Below, piece after piece: positions 20,887-31,759 of a stretch of DNA of 64,000 bases. The stretch is from positions 3,038,001-3,102,000 of the forward strand of contig OY294070.1 in NCBI GenBank assembly GCA_958510875.1, in the 5' to 3' direction. Position numbers and translations under genes: made by a program. The notes beneath the pieces are model-generated. The model was not told where the DNA came from and ran no database searches. It saw nothing but the letters and a program-made list of their open reading frames with translations. This DNA is from Endomychus coccineus. Its lineage: Eukaryota > Arthropoda > Insecta > Coleoptera > Endomychidae. The number at the start of each line of letters is the position of its first letter. Positions within the stretch are counted from its first letter, which is position 1.

Positions 20887-21482
20887 TACTACTAGGGCTA
20901 GGGGAAAAATCCCTGAAAAATGAAAAGAAATGATTTATTTGGTCAAAACTTCTCCCTGGAGCCCGATACACTTCGTCCAACGTGTTTCTAATTTTTCTAT
21001 TCCTTCCAAATAATACGATTTCGGCAATCCTTTAAAATGGGCGTTTGTTTCAGCAATGACCCCATCGTTGGGAGCCAAATCTCTTTCCGTCGAGCATTTC
21101 TTCAAGTTCGGAAATAGATAAAAATCGCTGGGGGCCAAATCTGGAGAATATGGTGGATGACGAACCAATTCGTAGCGCAATTCATGCAATTTTGTCATTG
21201 CGACTTCGAACTTGTGCGCCGGTGCCTTGTACTTGTGGAAGAGTACTTTTTTCTTTGCCAAATGCGGCCGCTTTGGCTTCAAATCCGCGTCGAATCGATC
21301 CAACAACTATGCATAATATACAGCGGTGATCGGTTTGCCCTTTTCAAGGTAATCGATATGGACGATATAACGTGATATAACAGTTTGAAAGTTTTAATGC
21401 GTTCTCATCACAAATGTCACATGGGATTTTCGATTGTGGCGCCATCTGTTTTTTTTCAGAGAATTTTCCCTTTGCCTTCGTA
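20887..21482 (-). mobile_element. mariner element, 5'-deleted
   Basis: The ends are mariner-like inverted repeats: 'tactagggctaggggaaaaa' at 20887, and at the other end 'ttttccctttgccttcgta' finishing at 21482. The minus-strand ORF 20935-21306 is the C-terminal part of the transposase: LDRFDADLKPKRPHLAKKKV, then HHPPYSPDLAP-type motif (HPPYSPDLAPSDFYLFPNLK) carrying the third catalytic Asp, ending TRWTKCIGLQGEV. The HQDNAPAH motif reads HKYKAPAH, so the second Asp is lost. The N-terminal half is deleted. The element is inactive. Confidence 0.88.
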
Positions 21483-22900
21483 CAACTTAAGATAAAATGA
21501 AACTGCATGTCTAATTTTCTAAAATGTCGAACTCACAATGACAAAAATGCTTATTCCCATTTTTGAGTGCCTGAAACTGTTCATATTTTCGTAAATCGTA
21601 ATCGGCAATGTTTGTTCATTCTCATTCTTGCACAAATCAACTAAGATGTTTAATTATTTATTATTGAATATGCTTATTAGTTCATGGTAAACGACAAGTA
21701 AACTTCAAAGATCGTCAGAGAGAAATCATTAATAATAAATTTAGGTCTCGAATGTTAACCTTTGTTAAGCCTACGAGTATAATAACCATATTGTGCTGTA
21801 AATACTACAAGACCCCATTACCTTGGAGATTGACATCTATTATATTATTATTGTCTCCAGTTCATAAAAGGTAAAGGCCAGTAATCTCAAAAGAGGAAAC
21901 AACCAAACAACACTTTCTTATCTTCAGGTAGTAAATAATTCATTAGTGAATATCAATAATCATTGTTCACAGTATAATAACCAGCATTGAATTATTATAA
22001 TCGTGACTTTAATTTATGATATCCCATTGTTAAACAAATGAAAATACAATTATAGAAACTTTGGTAAATGTAAACACGTCTATTGAACCGTTTGATTCCA
22101 GTTCATTTTCAAAGTTTTTGATGAAAAAAAATCTTGGAACCATATTACCAACCCTAATAAAATTATAAAATAAATATCAGAGGGGTGAGGGTGGTTTTAC
22201 CCTTCTACAATTTCCTTTGACTTTCTTTGGTTACTGAAAGTAGGGTAAAATTTCATCAAATTTTTTCCACGCATTTGTGAATAGCCAAAAATGTGATTCT
22301 TTAAAAGTGAACTTTGAACTTTCCTGAGACAAACAGTACTTTTTTTTACTATATAAATTGGGTTCAATCGACTTTTTTTTACCTCTACAATGAGTGGTAC
22401 TTTTATTTCCCAGCAATTTTGAGACATACTGCTGTATATACTGCTATGATTTCATTTCCTAAATAACAAAAATGATAAAATTAGAACTTACCGAACATTG
22501 AAAATCAGAAAAGATTAATAAAAACATATTATATGGAATTAAAAACAATATTAAAAGTTAAATAATAGTTAGTATAATATAATAAACAATGTAAAACATA
22601 GTAAACAACAGTGTAATTAGAATTAGAAGTGTAAAACAAGAACTTCAGTGAAAGTGAATAAACGTACAGTGTTACGAAGACAGAAATCATAATTAAAATG
22701 ATTACAAAAACTATCATGAGATAGCACAAACTATTGAAAAATGTTATAGATATAAGTTAGGATTAGTAAATTTGAGTTATATAATGTTAAAGAAATGTTA
22801 TTGATATGTTATATTATGTATTAGTTTTTAAGAATGACAACTGCCAAATTTATAATAATTATTGGAATAATCATATTAACAATAACCTAATCATAAGGTA
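21483..22900. other. AT-rich region with no recognised gene
   Basis: Short AT-rich ORFs only (22197-22427, 22529-22729). No domain or clear repeat ends. Confidence 0.3.
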
Positions 22901-22904
22901 TCTT

Positions 22905-24600
22905 ATAGATAGATAGATAGATTTATTTGATCATGTTATGCAATGGATTACATTTATGACAAGTCATAGGAATTAATGGGTACAGAGTACTACATAGTAA
23001 ATAATTGTAAAAATTTAAAACTTACATCAATAGTCAACACAAATGGGTTTCGAATGAATATCTAAAACACTTATTTGTTAAAATAAATTTAAATTTAAAA
23101 TCATTTTGTTAATGTACAATTCATAAAATCTTGGATAGAGTAAAAACAATTCTCAAGAAGATATTTTTTCACCCTCCTTCTGAACACATTTATGCTTGAA
23201 AGCGTCAGATCAAAAGGTAGGTGGTTATATAATTTGAAATCCAGCGAGTTACGCCTCGACATTTCGAGCCTAACCTTTGGTTGACGGAGTTTTCCTGCAT
23301 TTCTAGTGGGGTAATCATGGAGGTCTGAGTGAGTGGAGTATGAATTTTTATTCTTGTGAATGTGGAGTAAAGTGTGAAATATATAGATGCAGGGCAAAGG
23401 CATTATCTTCAATTTATTGAAGAGTGGTTGGCAGTATTCATTCAAAGGAACACCAGCTATAATTCTGACAGCTTTTTTTTGCATACGGAATGCTCTTAGG
23501 GCATTAGTAGACTTTCCCCAAAGCAGTATCCCATATATTAAGTGAGTGTGAAATAATGCGTGGTACGTGGTTAGTAGTGTTTGGGGGCTTAAAACTTTCT
23601 TCATCTGACGGAGTAGAAATAATTGAGTGGATAGTTTTTTGCAGAGTTGATCGATGTGATTTTCCCATTTGAGTGAATCGTTAATGGTTATACCAAGCAG
23701 TTTAACGTGTTCATTACTAGTAAGTCTGTTATTTGAAGAGATTAGGAGATTCTGGGTTTTATCCCTATTCAATTTTAATTTGTTACAAGCAAACCAGTTT
23801 TCTGCTTTTTCTTCGATTTCTTCAGTCTTTTCTAGTAGTTTATCAATATCAGAATTAGATTCTAACCTTGTGGTATCATCTGCGAAACAGATAATTGTGC
23901 TGGGTAGTAACTGATAAAAAATGTCATTTATATAAACAATGAAGAGTGTCGGTCCCAGAATAGAGCCTTGGGGTATACCATGGAACATATTTTTTTCATT
24001 TGACAAAACACCATCCACACTGACGGCTTGTTTTCTTGAGTGTAGATAAGATTGAAAAAAGTTTGAAGCTGTTCCTCGGATTCCGTAATATGAAAGTTTT
24101 TCTATTAGGATATTGTGGTTGATGCAATCAAATGCTTTGCTTAGATCCCACAAAGTCAAGGAAGTGTGTTTACCATTTTCTACATTATCGATTATATTGT
24201 GTATTACTTCGACTACTGCATCTGATGTTGATCTTTTTTTTATGAAGCCATATTGATGTTCATGTAGTAAATTGTATTTATTGATAAAAGTCATTAGCCG
24301 CTCTTTAACTATTATCTCTATTATCTTCCCCAAAATAGGTATAATAGAAATTGGCCTGTAGTTGTCAGGTGAATCCGGATCCCCTTTCTTGAAGATAGGT
24401 ATCACTTTGCTCACCTTGAAAATATCTGGGAAAACCCCTTCAGAGAAACAACGGTTAATAATAATGGTTAATGGTTCAATTATATATTTAACTGTTTCTT
24501 CGATAATTTGGCTGTTTAGATGCCAAAGTGTGTGGAATAATGTGGGCAATATGAATTTAAAAAGAAGGAATCATCATCATTTAAATTAAGTTGAAAATCT
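22905..24600 (-). mobile_element. 5'-truncated non-LTR retrotransposon with (TCTA)n tail
   Basis: On the minus strand the element runs from about 24600 through one long RT ORF to a short 3' UTR and a tetranucleotide tail (tctatctatctatcta, plus-strand 22907-22923). A microsatellite tail in place of poly(A) is typical of CR1/Jockey-group LINEs. The 5' half, including the endonuclease, is missing. Confidence 0.75.
23101..24549 (-). CDS. LINE reverse transcriptase (partial ORF2)
   Basis: The 482-residue open frame has no stops or frameshifts. Motifs in order: VIPIFKKGDPDSPDNYRPIS (RT motifs 0-1), HQYGFIKKRST, LWDLSKAFDCINHNIL (motif A; Asp in place), GIPQGSILGPTLFIVYINDI (motif B), ICFADDTTRL (catalytic FADD, motif C), KLKLNRDKTQNLL, VKLLGI, and a ~150-residue C-terminal region with HLIYGILLWG. 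No endonuclease or RNase H domain is present. The first listed Met lies within the truncated N-terminal linker, so the true element start is missing. Being open over 1.4 kb, it is one of the youngest insertions in the window. Confidence 0.88.
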   Translation of the reverse strand: MPTLFHTLWHLNSQIIEETVKYIIEPLTIIINRCFSEGVFPDIFKVSKVIPIFKKGDPDSPDNYRPISIIPILGKIIEIIVKERLMTFINKYNLLHEHQYGFIKKRSTSDAVVEVIHNIIDNVENGKHTSLTLWDLSKAFDCINHNILIEKLSYYGIRGTASNFFQSYLHSRKQAVSVDGVLSNEKNMFHGIPQGSILGPTLFIVYINDIFYQLLPSTIICFADDTTRLESNSDIDKLLEKTEEIEEKAENWFACNKLKLNRDKTQNLLISSNNRLTSNEHVKLLGITINDSLKWENHIDQLCKKLSTQLFLLRQMKKVLSPQTLLTTYHALFHTHLIYGILLWGKSTNALRAFRMQKKAVRIIAGVPLNEYCQPLFNKLKIMPLPCIYIFHTLLHIHKNKNSYSTHSDLHDYPTRNAGKLRQPKVRLEMSRRNSLDFKLYNHLPFDLTLSSINVFRRRVKKYLLENCFYSIQDFMNCTLTK

Positions 24601-25901
24601 CCAATAATTCAAAATTTATAGAATACTAAATTCTGATTGGTCGAGACGGATTATAAACGTCAGACTGATAACAATGTAAACTTATGTCAGTTTTCAACAA
24701 TCATCAAAGCATTCTTGATAGGTAAAGAAAGCACCTCATAGGTTCAATATGACATCAGGTAGCGTCGGTTTTGAAGGCCAATAAAAGGCATCTGAAGACA
24801 AGCCAAGTCAGTTAGCAATTATATCTAGAGAGTGAAGGTACTCCATGCAACTCACAAAATTTTCCATAACCTTAGATTATTGGATAAACATCGGTGAACC
24901 CAAGTGTTCCAGTAGCTTCGTAAGGTTGAAAGTAACCGAAGCAAATAAATAATTTCTACAAGTCAAGTAGTGTTCCAAGTCTCCGAACAAAGTTTAAAGG
25001 TTACAATAACCTACAATTCATAAGTCACATCGAACGATAGCCAACCTTCGATAAAGTTCCAAACATCATTGAAGAGTTTTATATCTTTAATAAAAGAAGA
25101 AAACTAAGTTAACAATTTTCATCAGTTCCTGATTTCAAAAGAAGTAACCAAAATAGTTTACCTGTGTTTATTGTGCATAGCAAAGAAATTGTGTACGGTT
25201 AAAGTGAATTATAAAATTAATAAGAAGATCAAGCCAAGTAAACATTGCCTACATTTTAAAACATATTCTTGGATATAAACTAAACGTAAGTTTATTTATT
25301 ATTTCTCCATTGTATTATTATCTGTCTGTAAATCTGAAAGAAAGATTGTAGATTATAACTTTGTAAGCAAATATTAATAGTAAATAATTTTGAGGTTAGA
25401 TCATAGATCTATTTGAACATAAAATTGTTAAAATTGATACTCGAGATAAAAAATAGTCATAGAAATTGAAATATAAAAGTTTTTAACATTCAAAGAACAT
25501 TGTGTTTAATTCCATGGATAAAAAATAAAAAGGTAAAAGTTCATTATTCAAATCAAACAAACATTAATAAAATTAAAAATAAATGAGGGAAAGCTAGCCG
25601 GTAGAATTAATAATAATCCAGAATTAAATAATAAACTCATAAGAGTTTAGTTAATAATTGTCACCAGAACGTGGGGCAAAATAAATCAAAAGAGCTTTCT
25701 TAATAATACATTAATATATTATATCTATGAATTCAACCATTGATTATCATCAATCAATGGTTCAACTAATATTTCGTCCTTGCCCGCAACGTTATACTGC
25801 TACTTCATCATCTCTCTAAAGATTAATTCATAGAGGCGCAAATTGCGAATATTTTCTATTTGCTTGTGTATGTATGGTTAGATAATAATTTATTTTTTAA
25901 T
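24601..25901. other. AT-rich spacer with a short hairpin
   Basis: No gene recognised. A near-perfect short inverted repeat (aaccattgatt / aatcaatggtt, 6-base loop) lies near 25736-25763. Confidence 0.3.
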
Positions 25902-26163
25902 CTAATACTGTGGATGAAGAATTATTCCATTGGCGACGAAGGCCTTCAGATCTGCAGACTTTTCTGCAGGCATTTGGATGATTTCAGTCACATCTTCAGA
26001 CTGTGCAATCTTAATGCAATTATGTTGTTTGTATTTCAATAAACTGAGGGTGCTACCACAGTCGCTGCATTCAAAATAATACTAAAAATACATTTAGCTA
26101 CATTATTTCTAACCAAATTATATAAATTTACAATATAGATACCTCATCAGGATCAGGATTCAT
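25902..26163 (-). CDS. Hypothetical 66-residue CxxC zinc-binding protein, two exons
   Basis: Proposed exons on the minus strand: 26163-26143 (MNPDPDE) and 26081-25902, joined through a 61 bp intron with GTATCT donor and TTTTTAG acceptor in phase 0. The protein begins MNPDPDEYYFECSDCGSTLS, with a CxxC pair, then KYKQHNC, a possible His/Cys second pair, and an acidic tail. It resembles N-terminal pieces of insect zinc-finger proteins more than a classical C2H2 finger. It lies head-to-head with the 26557 zinc-finger gene, starts 394 bp apart. No transcript evidence, so the gene may be a relic. Confidence 0.4.
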
Positions 26164-26556
26164 TTCGTACCAATTTACAATATATAATATAAAAATTAAA
26201 AAAGAGAAGCTACACAAACAAGCCCCTAACCCGAGTAAACAAAGTATAATTATCTTTTTCTTCTCTACTATTATCGCTCAGAGCATGCCCGAGCCATAAT
26301 TCGCGCGAATGTTCGCAAAATATTGAAACTTACTCAAGATTACCGTCCCCAGATTTCAAATCTTGCGAATTCGGAAGAAATTAAACAATCGCCGGTGATC
26401 TTTCCCCGCCATTTTGTTAAATTCAAATTTACCAATGAGAACATTATTCGCAATACGAAATTGGCGTCTCTATTAACTAACCTCAATTCTCTATTTATAC
26501 CTACATTACACAAACACCCGGTTGATTGAAGGCATCAGTACCATTACTAAACAATC

Positions 26557-28541
26557 ATGTTATCAACAGTCAAGAAAGATCCTGATTGGGAAGATCAGAT
26601 TGAAATTAAGTACGAAAATACTCCTGAATACATAGATGAAATGAATGAGTCTGTAGATTTTCAGGAATTAAAGATAAAGTAAGTTTTTGTCTATATTAAA
26701 AATAATTTACTATCTCTAATAAGTACCAAATAATCACTCTTATCTACTAAAAATACTATTAAAGTACTAAGGACCTTTCAGCTACCAAGTAGCCATCATC
26801 AGAATGAATAGTTTACTCTGATGATGACTACTTGGCAGCCGTAAGGTCCTCAGTACTTTAATTTAGTGGATAAAGAGTGATTATTTCATACATATTAGTA
26901 TTTGTTATAGTGTATCTACAGTTGTGAAATCTTTTAGTGTATTATTACCTCTTCAAATAGAAGAGGCTCCATTTTGAAATAATTAGGAAGAATTGAATAA
27001 CTCACTAATACAATGTACTTTAATTATTTAATCGTTTCATTTTCAGAATCGACAAATGCAATGTAGATCATGAATTGGAAGATTTACATCAGAAATGTAT
27101 CAAACATGAAGACATAGACGGAGGTGACCACGAAAATTTTGTTTGCTCAGATGACAAGGGTGCGGGTAGTTCTATCGGAATTCTGGGTTCAAACGACTCA
27201 TCGGAATGCCAAGGTAGTGGGTACGATTGTCATGATGTAACAAACATGGAAAATCGTGTGATGGTTGCTCCTAACAGGGAAAATTCCCATTATCATAATA
27301 TTCCATCATCTAAGTTGATATCTCCCACCAGTTATTGCGATTTTGGAAGCCCTCTGTTAAATTTGAATAATCATGTCAACTCTAAATACACAATAGAGAA
27401 TGTACACAAGTGTGAGTATTGCGATTATGAAAGCACTCTGAAGTCAAATGTAAAACGTCACATTAACTCTATACACACTGAAGCGTATATACATAAGTGC
27501 CGGTATTGTGATTATGAAAGCCCTTATAACTCAGATATAAAAACTCACATCAACTCTCAACACGCAAGAGAGAAGATACACAAGTGTCAGTATTGCGATT
27601 ATCAAAGCGCTCATAAATCACATTTGAAAATGCACATCAACTGTAAACATACAAGGGAGAATATACAGAAGTGTGAGTATTGCGATTATGAAAGCCCTCA
27701 TAGCTCAGCTTTAAAAAATCACATCAACTCTAAACACACAAGAGAGAATATACACAAGTGTCAGTATTGCGATTTTGAAAGCGCTCTGAAGTCAAATGTA
27801 AAACGTCACATTAACTCTATACACCCCGAAGCGTATATACATAAGTGCCGGTATTGTGATTATGAAAGCCCTTATAACTCAGATATAAAAACTCACATCA
27901 GATTTAAACACACAAAAAAGAATACACACAAGTGTCAATATTGTGATTTTGAAAGCCCTTATGGCTCTGTTGTAAAACTTCACATCAACTCTCAACACAC
28001 AAGAGAGAAGATACACAAGTGTCAGTATTGTGATTATCAAAGCCTTTATAAATCACTTTTAAAAATTCACATCAAGTATAAACACACAAGGGAAAATATA
28101 CACAAGTGTCAGTTTTGTGATTATGAAAACATTCAGGAGACAAATTTAAAATCTCACATCAACTGTAAACACACGAAAGACAAACACAAGTGTCGGTATT
28201 GTGATTATAAAAGCCCCTATAGCTCACGTTTAACAAGACACATCAACTCTAAACATACCAGAGAGGTACTCAAGTGTCAGTATTGCGATTATGAAAGCCC
28301 TTATAGCTCACGTTTAAAAAGACACATCAACTCTAAACATACCAGAGAGAATATACACAAGTGTCAGTATTGCGATCATGAAAGCACGCTGAAGGCAGAT
28401 TTAAAATGTCACATCAACTCTAAACACACAAGAGAGAAGATACACAAGTGTCAGTATTGTGATTTTGATAGCCCTTATCGCTCAGTTGTAAAAAAACACA
28501 CTAAGCGTAAACATAAGGAAGTCAAAAGAGAAGATATATAG
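26557..28541 (+). CDS. C2H2 zinc-finger protein, 13 fingers
   Basis: Exons 26557-26678 and 27047-28541 join in phase 2 (AA|A) to give 538 residues. Exon 1 encodes an acidic N-terminus (MLSTVKKDPDWEDQIEIKYE). Exon 2 carries a low-complexity linker and then 13 tandem fingers of the form HKCxYCDYES..KS.LK.HINSKHTRENI, spaced about 29 residues, to the C-terminus; a degenerate finger (SYCDFGSPLLNLNNHVNSKY) precedes them. CX2C and HX4H pairs are intact in the repeats. Fingers 1-2 and 5-6 are nearly identical in DNA (27430-27552 and 27778-27899), a recent internal duplication. Likely a nuclear DNA-binding protein of a lineage-expanded insect family. I do not recognise an ortholog. The intron contains a Penelope-type hairpin. 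Confidence 0.85.
26755..26905. repeat. Penelope-type inverted end pair in the zinc-finger gene intron
   Basis: 'aaagtactaaggacctttcagctaccaagtagccatcatcag' is followed at once by its inverse, 'gatgatgactacttggcagccgtaaggtcctcagtactttaatttagtggataaagagtgatt'. The result is a ~60 bp arm hairpin made of two head-to-head repeat ends. Confidence 0.7.
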
Positions 28542-28700
28542 ATGATAATATACAGGAAGACACCACAACCCTTGATGTAAATATACAGAAGTGAATTATC
28601 TAGAAAGATGAAACAGAATATTAATGTTCTTGGACCCCTGGTTTTCATTACTTCAACTACACACATACAGGCGGCACTATAATATCATGTAATATATTTA

Positions 28701-28706
28701 AATAAA
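28701..28706 (+). promoter_or_regulatory. Poly(A) signal of the zinc-finger gene
   Basis: AATAAA 160 bp after the stop codon at 28541. Confidence 0.5.
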
Positions 28707-28799
28707 ACAAAATTCACAATACACATATTTTAAATACATAGTGAATATTAGTCTTAGATTTTTTATCCTCACACTCTAAGTGAGTACACACTTGTTTTT

Positions 28800-29161
28800 G
28801 TGTAGTGAGAAAAAACGAACGGCATAACATGAATACAAAGACAATTAACAGTCGGAAATAGGAAGGAGAGGAACAGTATAAATAATATAAAAAGATACGT
28901 GTGGCACTCGGGGACTGCGGCGGTAAAGCTATTGCATAGCATTTTTTCTCAACTTATGCAATTATAATTATTTATTTTTTTTAATTTATGCAGTATTTTT
29001 TTTTCTTTGATATTTTGATTCAAGTTTTTTCTTTGATATTAATTCAAGTTACTTTTGAGCGTGGTGACCGATAAGAAAACAAATTTTTTTCTTTTATTGA
29101 ATAAATGGGAAGTTAATATCGTTTAAAATATTTTTATTATCTTACAATACATGTAGGTTAT
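28800..29161. other. Probable Helentron 3' non-coding end
   Basis: It contains 'cggtaaagctattgcatagc' near 28921-28940, sharing the 'agctattgcatag' / 'ctatatgcaatagctta' word with 30140-30165 and 30495-30515. It lies just beyond the endonuclease stop, so it plausibly includes the element's 3' terminus. Confidence 0.35.
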
Positions 29162-29920
29162 TCAGGAATTTGTTATCATTGAAACTATAGGTTTATGGTA
29201 ACTGAAATAAGAGACATAAGTTTGAGACTTGATATCCTCTAAATATCTGGAAAATACCGCGTCAATGGTGGTCCCATATTTTGTTGTGGATTCTTGTGGA
29301 TTATTATTCATTTTCAAATTCAATTTTTCCGAAAGAAAAGTTGTCAACAGCTCTGATTTTTTATCAGCGAAGTTGATGTTGAAATCGCCAGCCAAGATAA
29401 GTGGAAATTTAATACCATTTGTACCAAGTATTTTCGACCCTTCTTCAGTGTACTCCAGTAAAGTGCGATGAATAAAATGCTCTACCTCGTCCAATTTTGG
29501 ATTCGGAGAAATGTAAATTGCTACCATGACTATGTGTAGGCCATTTCTAAGTTTGCATGAGAACCCACAAATATCTCCAACAAATGAGCGCCTAACATTA
29601 ACATCGCTAACGTGTGCAATATGTATTTCAATATTCGGAGTCATAATATTAGTAACATTATTATTATTTTGGTAAATAGCTACCCCACCTTTTGGAACAG
29701 TATCTCGTTTGAATTGAACAATACAATTCAAATTAGGTATTTCAATCGGATTATAATGCGCCATGCAAGTTTCGGTAAGAAGTAACACATTTGTTTGTCT
29801 CGTAACTGAATCTTGTAAATCGTATTTGTGACTATTTAGACTTTGGCAATTGAAAGTCATTATTGAAATACCATTTCTATTACTAATGAAATCTAAGACA
29901 CTGAGCTGTCGTCTGAACAC
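29162..29920 (-). CDS. Helentron-type endonuclease (EEP) domain
   Basis: This ~250-residue frame encodes an endonuclease/exonuclease/phosphatase fold. Motifs: IMTFNCQSLNSHK (Asn), VLLLTETCM (catalytic Glu), LILAGDFNINF (Asp/Asn), TTIDAVFSR (Asp) and YFSYHKPIV (catalytic His). All metal-site residues are present. The first codon of the open frame is GTG, and a TAA lies just upstream in this frame. The adjacent upstream sequence encodes a PIF1/Rep-helicase C-terminus in a different frame. This helicase-then-EEP order is that of Helentrons, Helitron-like rolling-circle transposons with an apurinic-type endonuclease at the C-terminus. A frameshift at the joint makes it a relic. A LINE endonuclease is the alternative, but no RT follows. 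Confidence 0.75.
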   Translation of the reverse strand: MFRRQLSVLDFISNRNGISIMTFNCQSLNSHKYDLQDSVTRQTNVLLLTETCMAHYNPIEIPNLNCIVQFKRDTVPKGGVAIYQNNNNVTNIMTPNIEIHIAHVSDVNVRRSFVGDICGFSCKLRNGLHIVMVAIYISPNPKLDEVEHFIHRTLLEYTEEGSKILGTNGIKFPLILAGDFNINFADKKSELLTTFLSEKLNLKMNNNPQESTTKYGTTIDAVFSRYLEDIKSQTYVSYFSYHKPIVSMITNS

Positions 29921-30100
29921 TATTTAAAGGCAGTCTTTTGAATTTTTGCAACAAAGATGCAGTCGATGCAGCTTGCCTTCGATTATAATAAAACTTGAAT
30001 GTAGAATTATCGTTATTTGTCGTGATATACAATTTTTCAATATTAGTCACCCGAGAGAGCGCAACATAAACGAGTTCCTGTTATTTTTCGTTACGGAATT
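29900..30100 (-). pseudogene. Helentron helicase C-terminal end
   Basis: Minus-strand reading gives ELVYVALSRVTNIEKLYITT, the last conserved motif of PIF1-type helicases fused to Rep in Helitrons, followed by FYYNRRQAASTASLLQKF. A TAA precedes it, and a frame change separates it from the EEP domain. Only this tail of the ~1500-residue Rep-helicase survives. Confidence 0.75.
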
Positions 30101-30525
30101 TCTTGATTCGGTCGTCGCGCTCAAAGCCCGCGATAAAAGCTATATGCAATATATGCAATAGCTTAATAGAAACAGGTACTCTCAGGTCTCTGCTACGCGC
30201 GTCTAACGTATAAACTCTAACTGACGCGTAGCTAGCTCCTAGAGGCATATTTCAAAATGATTTCGTTCGTAGCTAATTACATAGGACGTCTGGAGTTCAT
30301 GCAATTATATTTTTGGATAATTCGAACCTTCTAATTTCGATAGGCCACGTGAAAATCCCGGAGTCTAAAGCGCTAGAGTGTTATAACATTCGTATAAAAT
30401 AGCGAAATTTCTCACTTTTAGAAACTTCAAATTAATTAATTAATTTGACACATGTTAGGTGTTTCTTGATTCGGTCGCCGCGCTCAAAGCCCGCGATAAA
30501 AGCTATATGCAATAGCTTAAAAGAT
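30101..30525. repeat. 55-bp direct repeats bracketing a copy of the 18-kb element core
   Basis: 'ttcttgattcggtcg[t/c]cgcg' followed by 'ctcaaagcccgcgataaaag' and 'ctatatgcaata' occurs at about 30102-30160 and again at 30466-30515. Between them, 30185-30450 is the inverse of 18120-18360, including 'gtctaaagcgctagag' and 'gataggccacgtgaaaatcc'. The layout resembles an insertion flanked by an unusually long duplication. Confidence 0.65.
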
Positions 30526-30673
30526 GGAGAATGAATAGGTAAAAAGTAAAATAGGCAATAATTGTATGACACAAAATGTGCGGTTATCATGGCTGTAAGT
30601 TGGTGAATAATAATAAATATACTATTTTTATGTTTCTATAATTCACAAGAAGTCCCAATAAATATAAAGTTTA
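30526..30673. other. Spacer
   Basis: AT-rich, nothing recognised. Confidence 0.3.
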
Positions 30674-31750
30674 ATGGCTGAAATGAATTTTTTGAGGTTA
30701 GCATATGCTGATGATACAGTTCTAGTTTCTGAAGACAACACATGGCACACTGTTAAAGAAAAGGCTCAACATGGCATATCCACAGTTAAAACCTGGCTAT
30801 ACTTCAACAAACTGTCTTTAAATGTAGGCAAAACGTCATATATAGCCTTTTCTCTAACAGAAACAAACAGACCTGATTTCTCTAAATTACAATTTGAAGA
30901 CTCAAATCTTGAAATAAACAGTATTGATAAAACCAAATACCTGGGTATAATTATTGACAAACACCTTAAATGGACATACCACATTAATACCTTAACAGCA
31001 AAACTGCGAAGATTTATATATAAATTTTATGAGCCATGAAAGTTGATAAATAAAAAACCGTTATTCACTTTCTACTAATCGTTAATTGAATCTATCATAA
31101 GATACGGTGGTCTTTATAATAATGCCTTACAATCCCTGACCGTTTTTCAAAATTACATTAAAATAATACTTTGGAAAAAAAATATATATTCTACAAGCTT
31201 ACTATACAATGAAGAATCTGAATATACGCTCACTGTATCATCACACATGCTGCATATTCATCTACAAACATCCCCATTTGAAAATTAATTCAACACATAA
31301 GCATGAAACTAGGTCAAAGGTTAATAATATACTAATAAGTCCCTTTTATCAGAAAGATGCTAACCAGAGGTTTATTACGTCAATATCTCCTAAAATAATC
31401 AATTCTTTACCACCAAACATAAAAAAATAAACAATCTTAAAATCTAAACAGTATACAGGTAAGAACCAAACTAAATACTTAAGTATCGTATAATTACTGT
31501 AAATACATGTATTTATTAATCCCAAACAATGTACACCTGAAAGTAAAGCATCATAATTTGTGTTTGCAACTTGATTCTCTTTAGTTGTTAAATTACTAAT
31601 ATAGATCTATTCACCAAGTTTTATTACTATTTTTTTGTTACGCCCGTCTTTCCAACTACACGAAACTTGATTTGCTTAATATTATTATATTTACTACTTT
31701 GTTACAAATAGCAAAATAATGCAATAATAAATTGTTCTGTACAAATACAG
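30674..31750 (+). mobile_element. LINE reverse-transcriptase fragment
   Basis: The frame from 30674 reads FLRLAYADDTVLVSE (catalytic YADD), YFNKLSLNVGKTSYI, KTKYLGIIIDKHLKWTYHIN, then stops at 31037. Later pieces (SLIESIIRYGGLYNNALQSL; HETRSKVNNI; PKIINSLPPNIK) are the C-terminal region in broken frames. The upstream RT domain is missing. Similar in kind to the LINE nested at 41022-42325. Confidence 0.75.
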
Positions 31751-31759
31751 GCCCTTGGG

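Noticed and set aside
23669..23914. 81-codon plus-strand ORF
   Set aside because: Antisense to the LINE reverse transcriptase.
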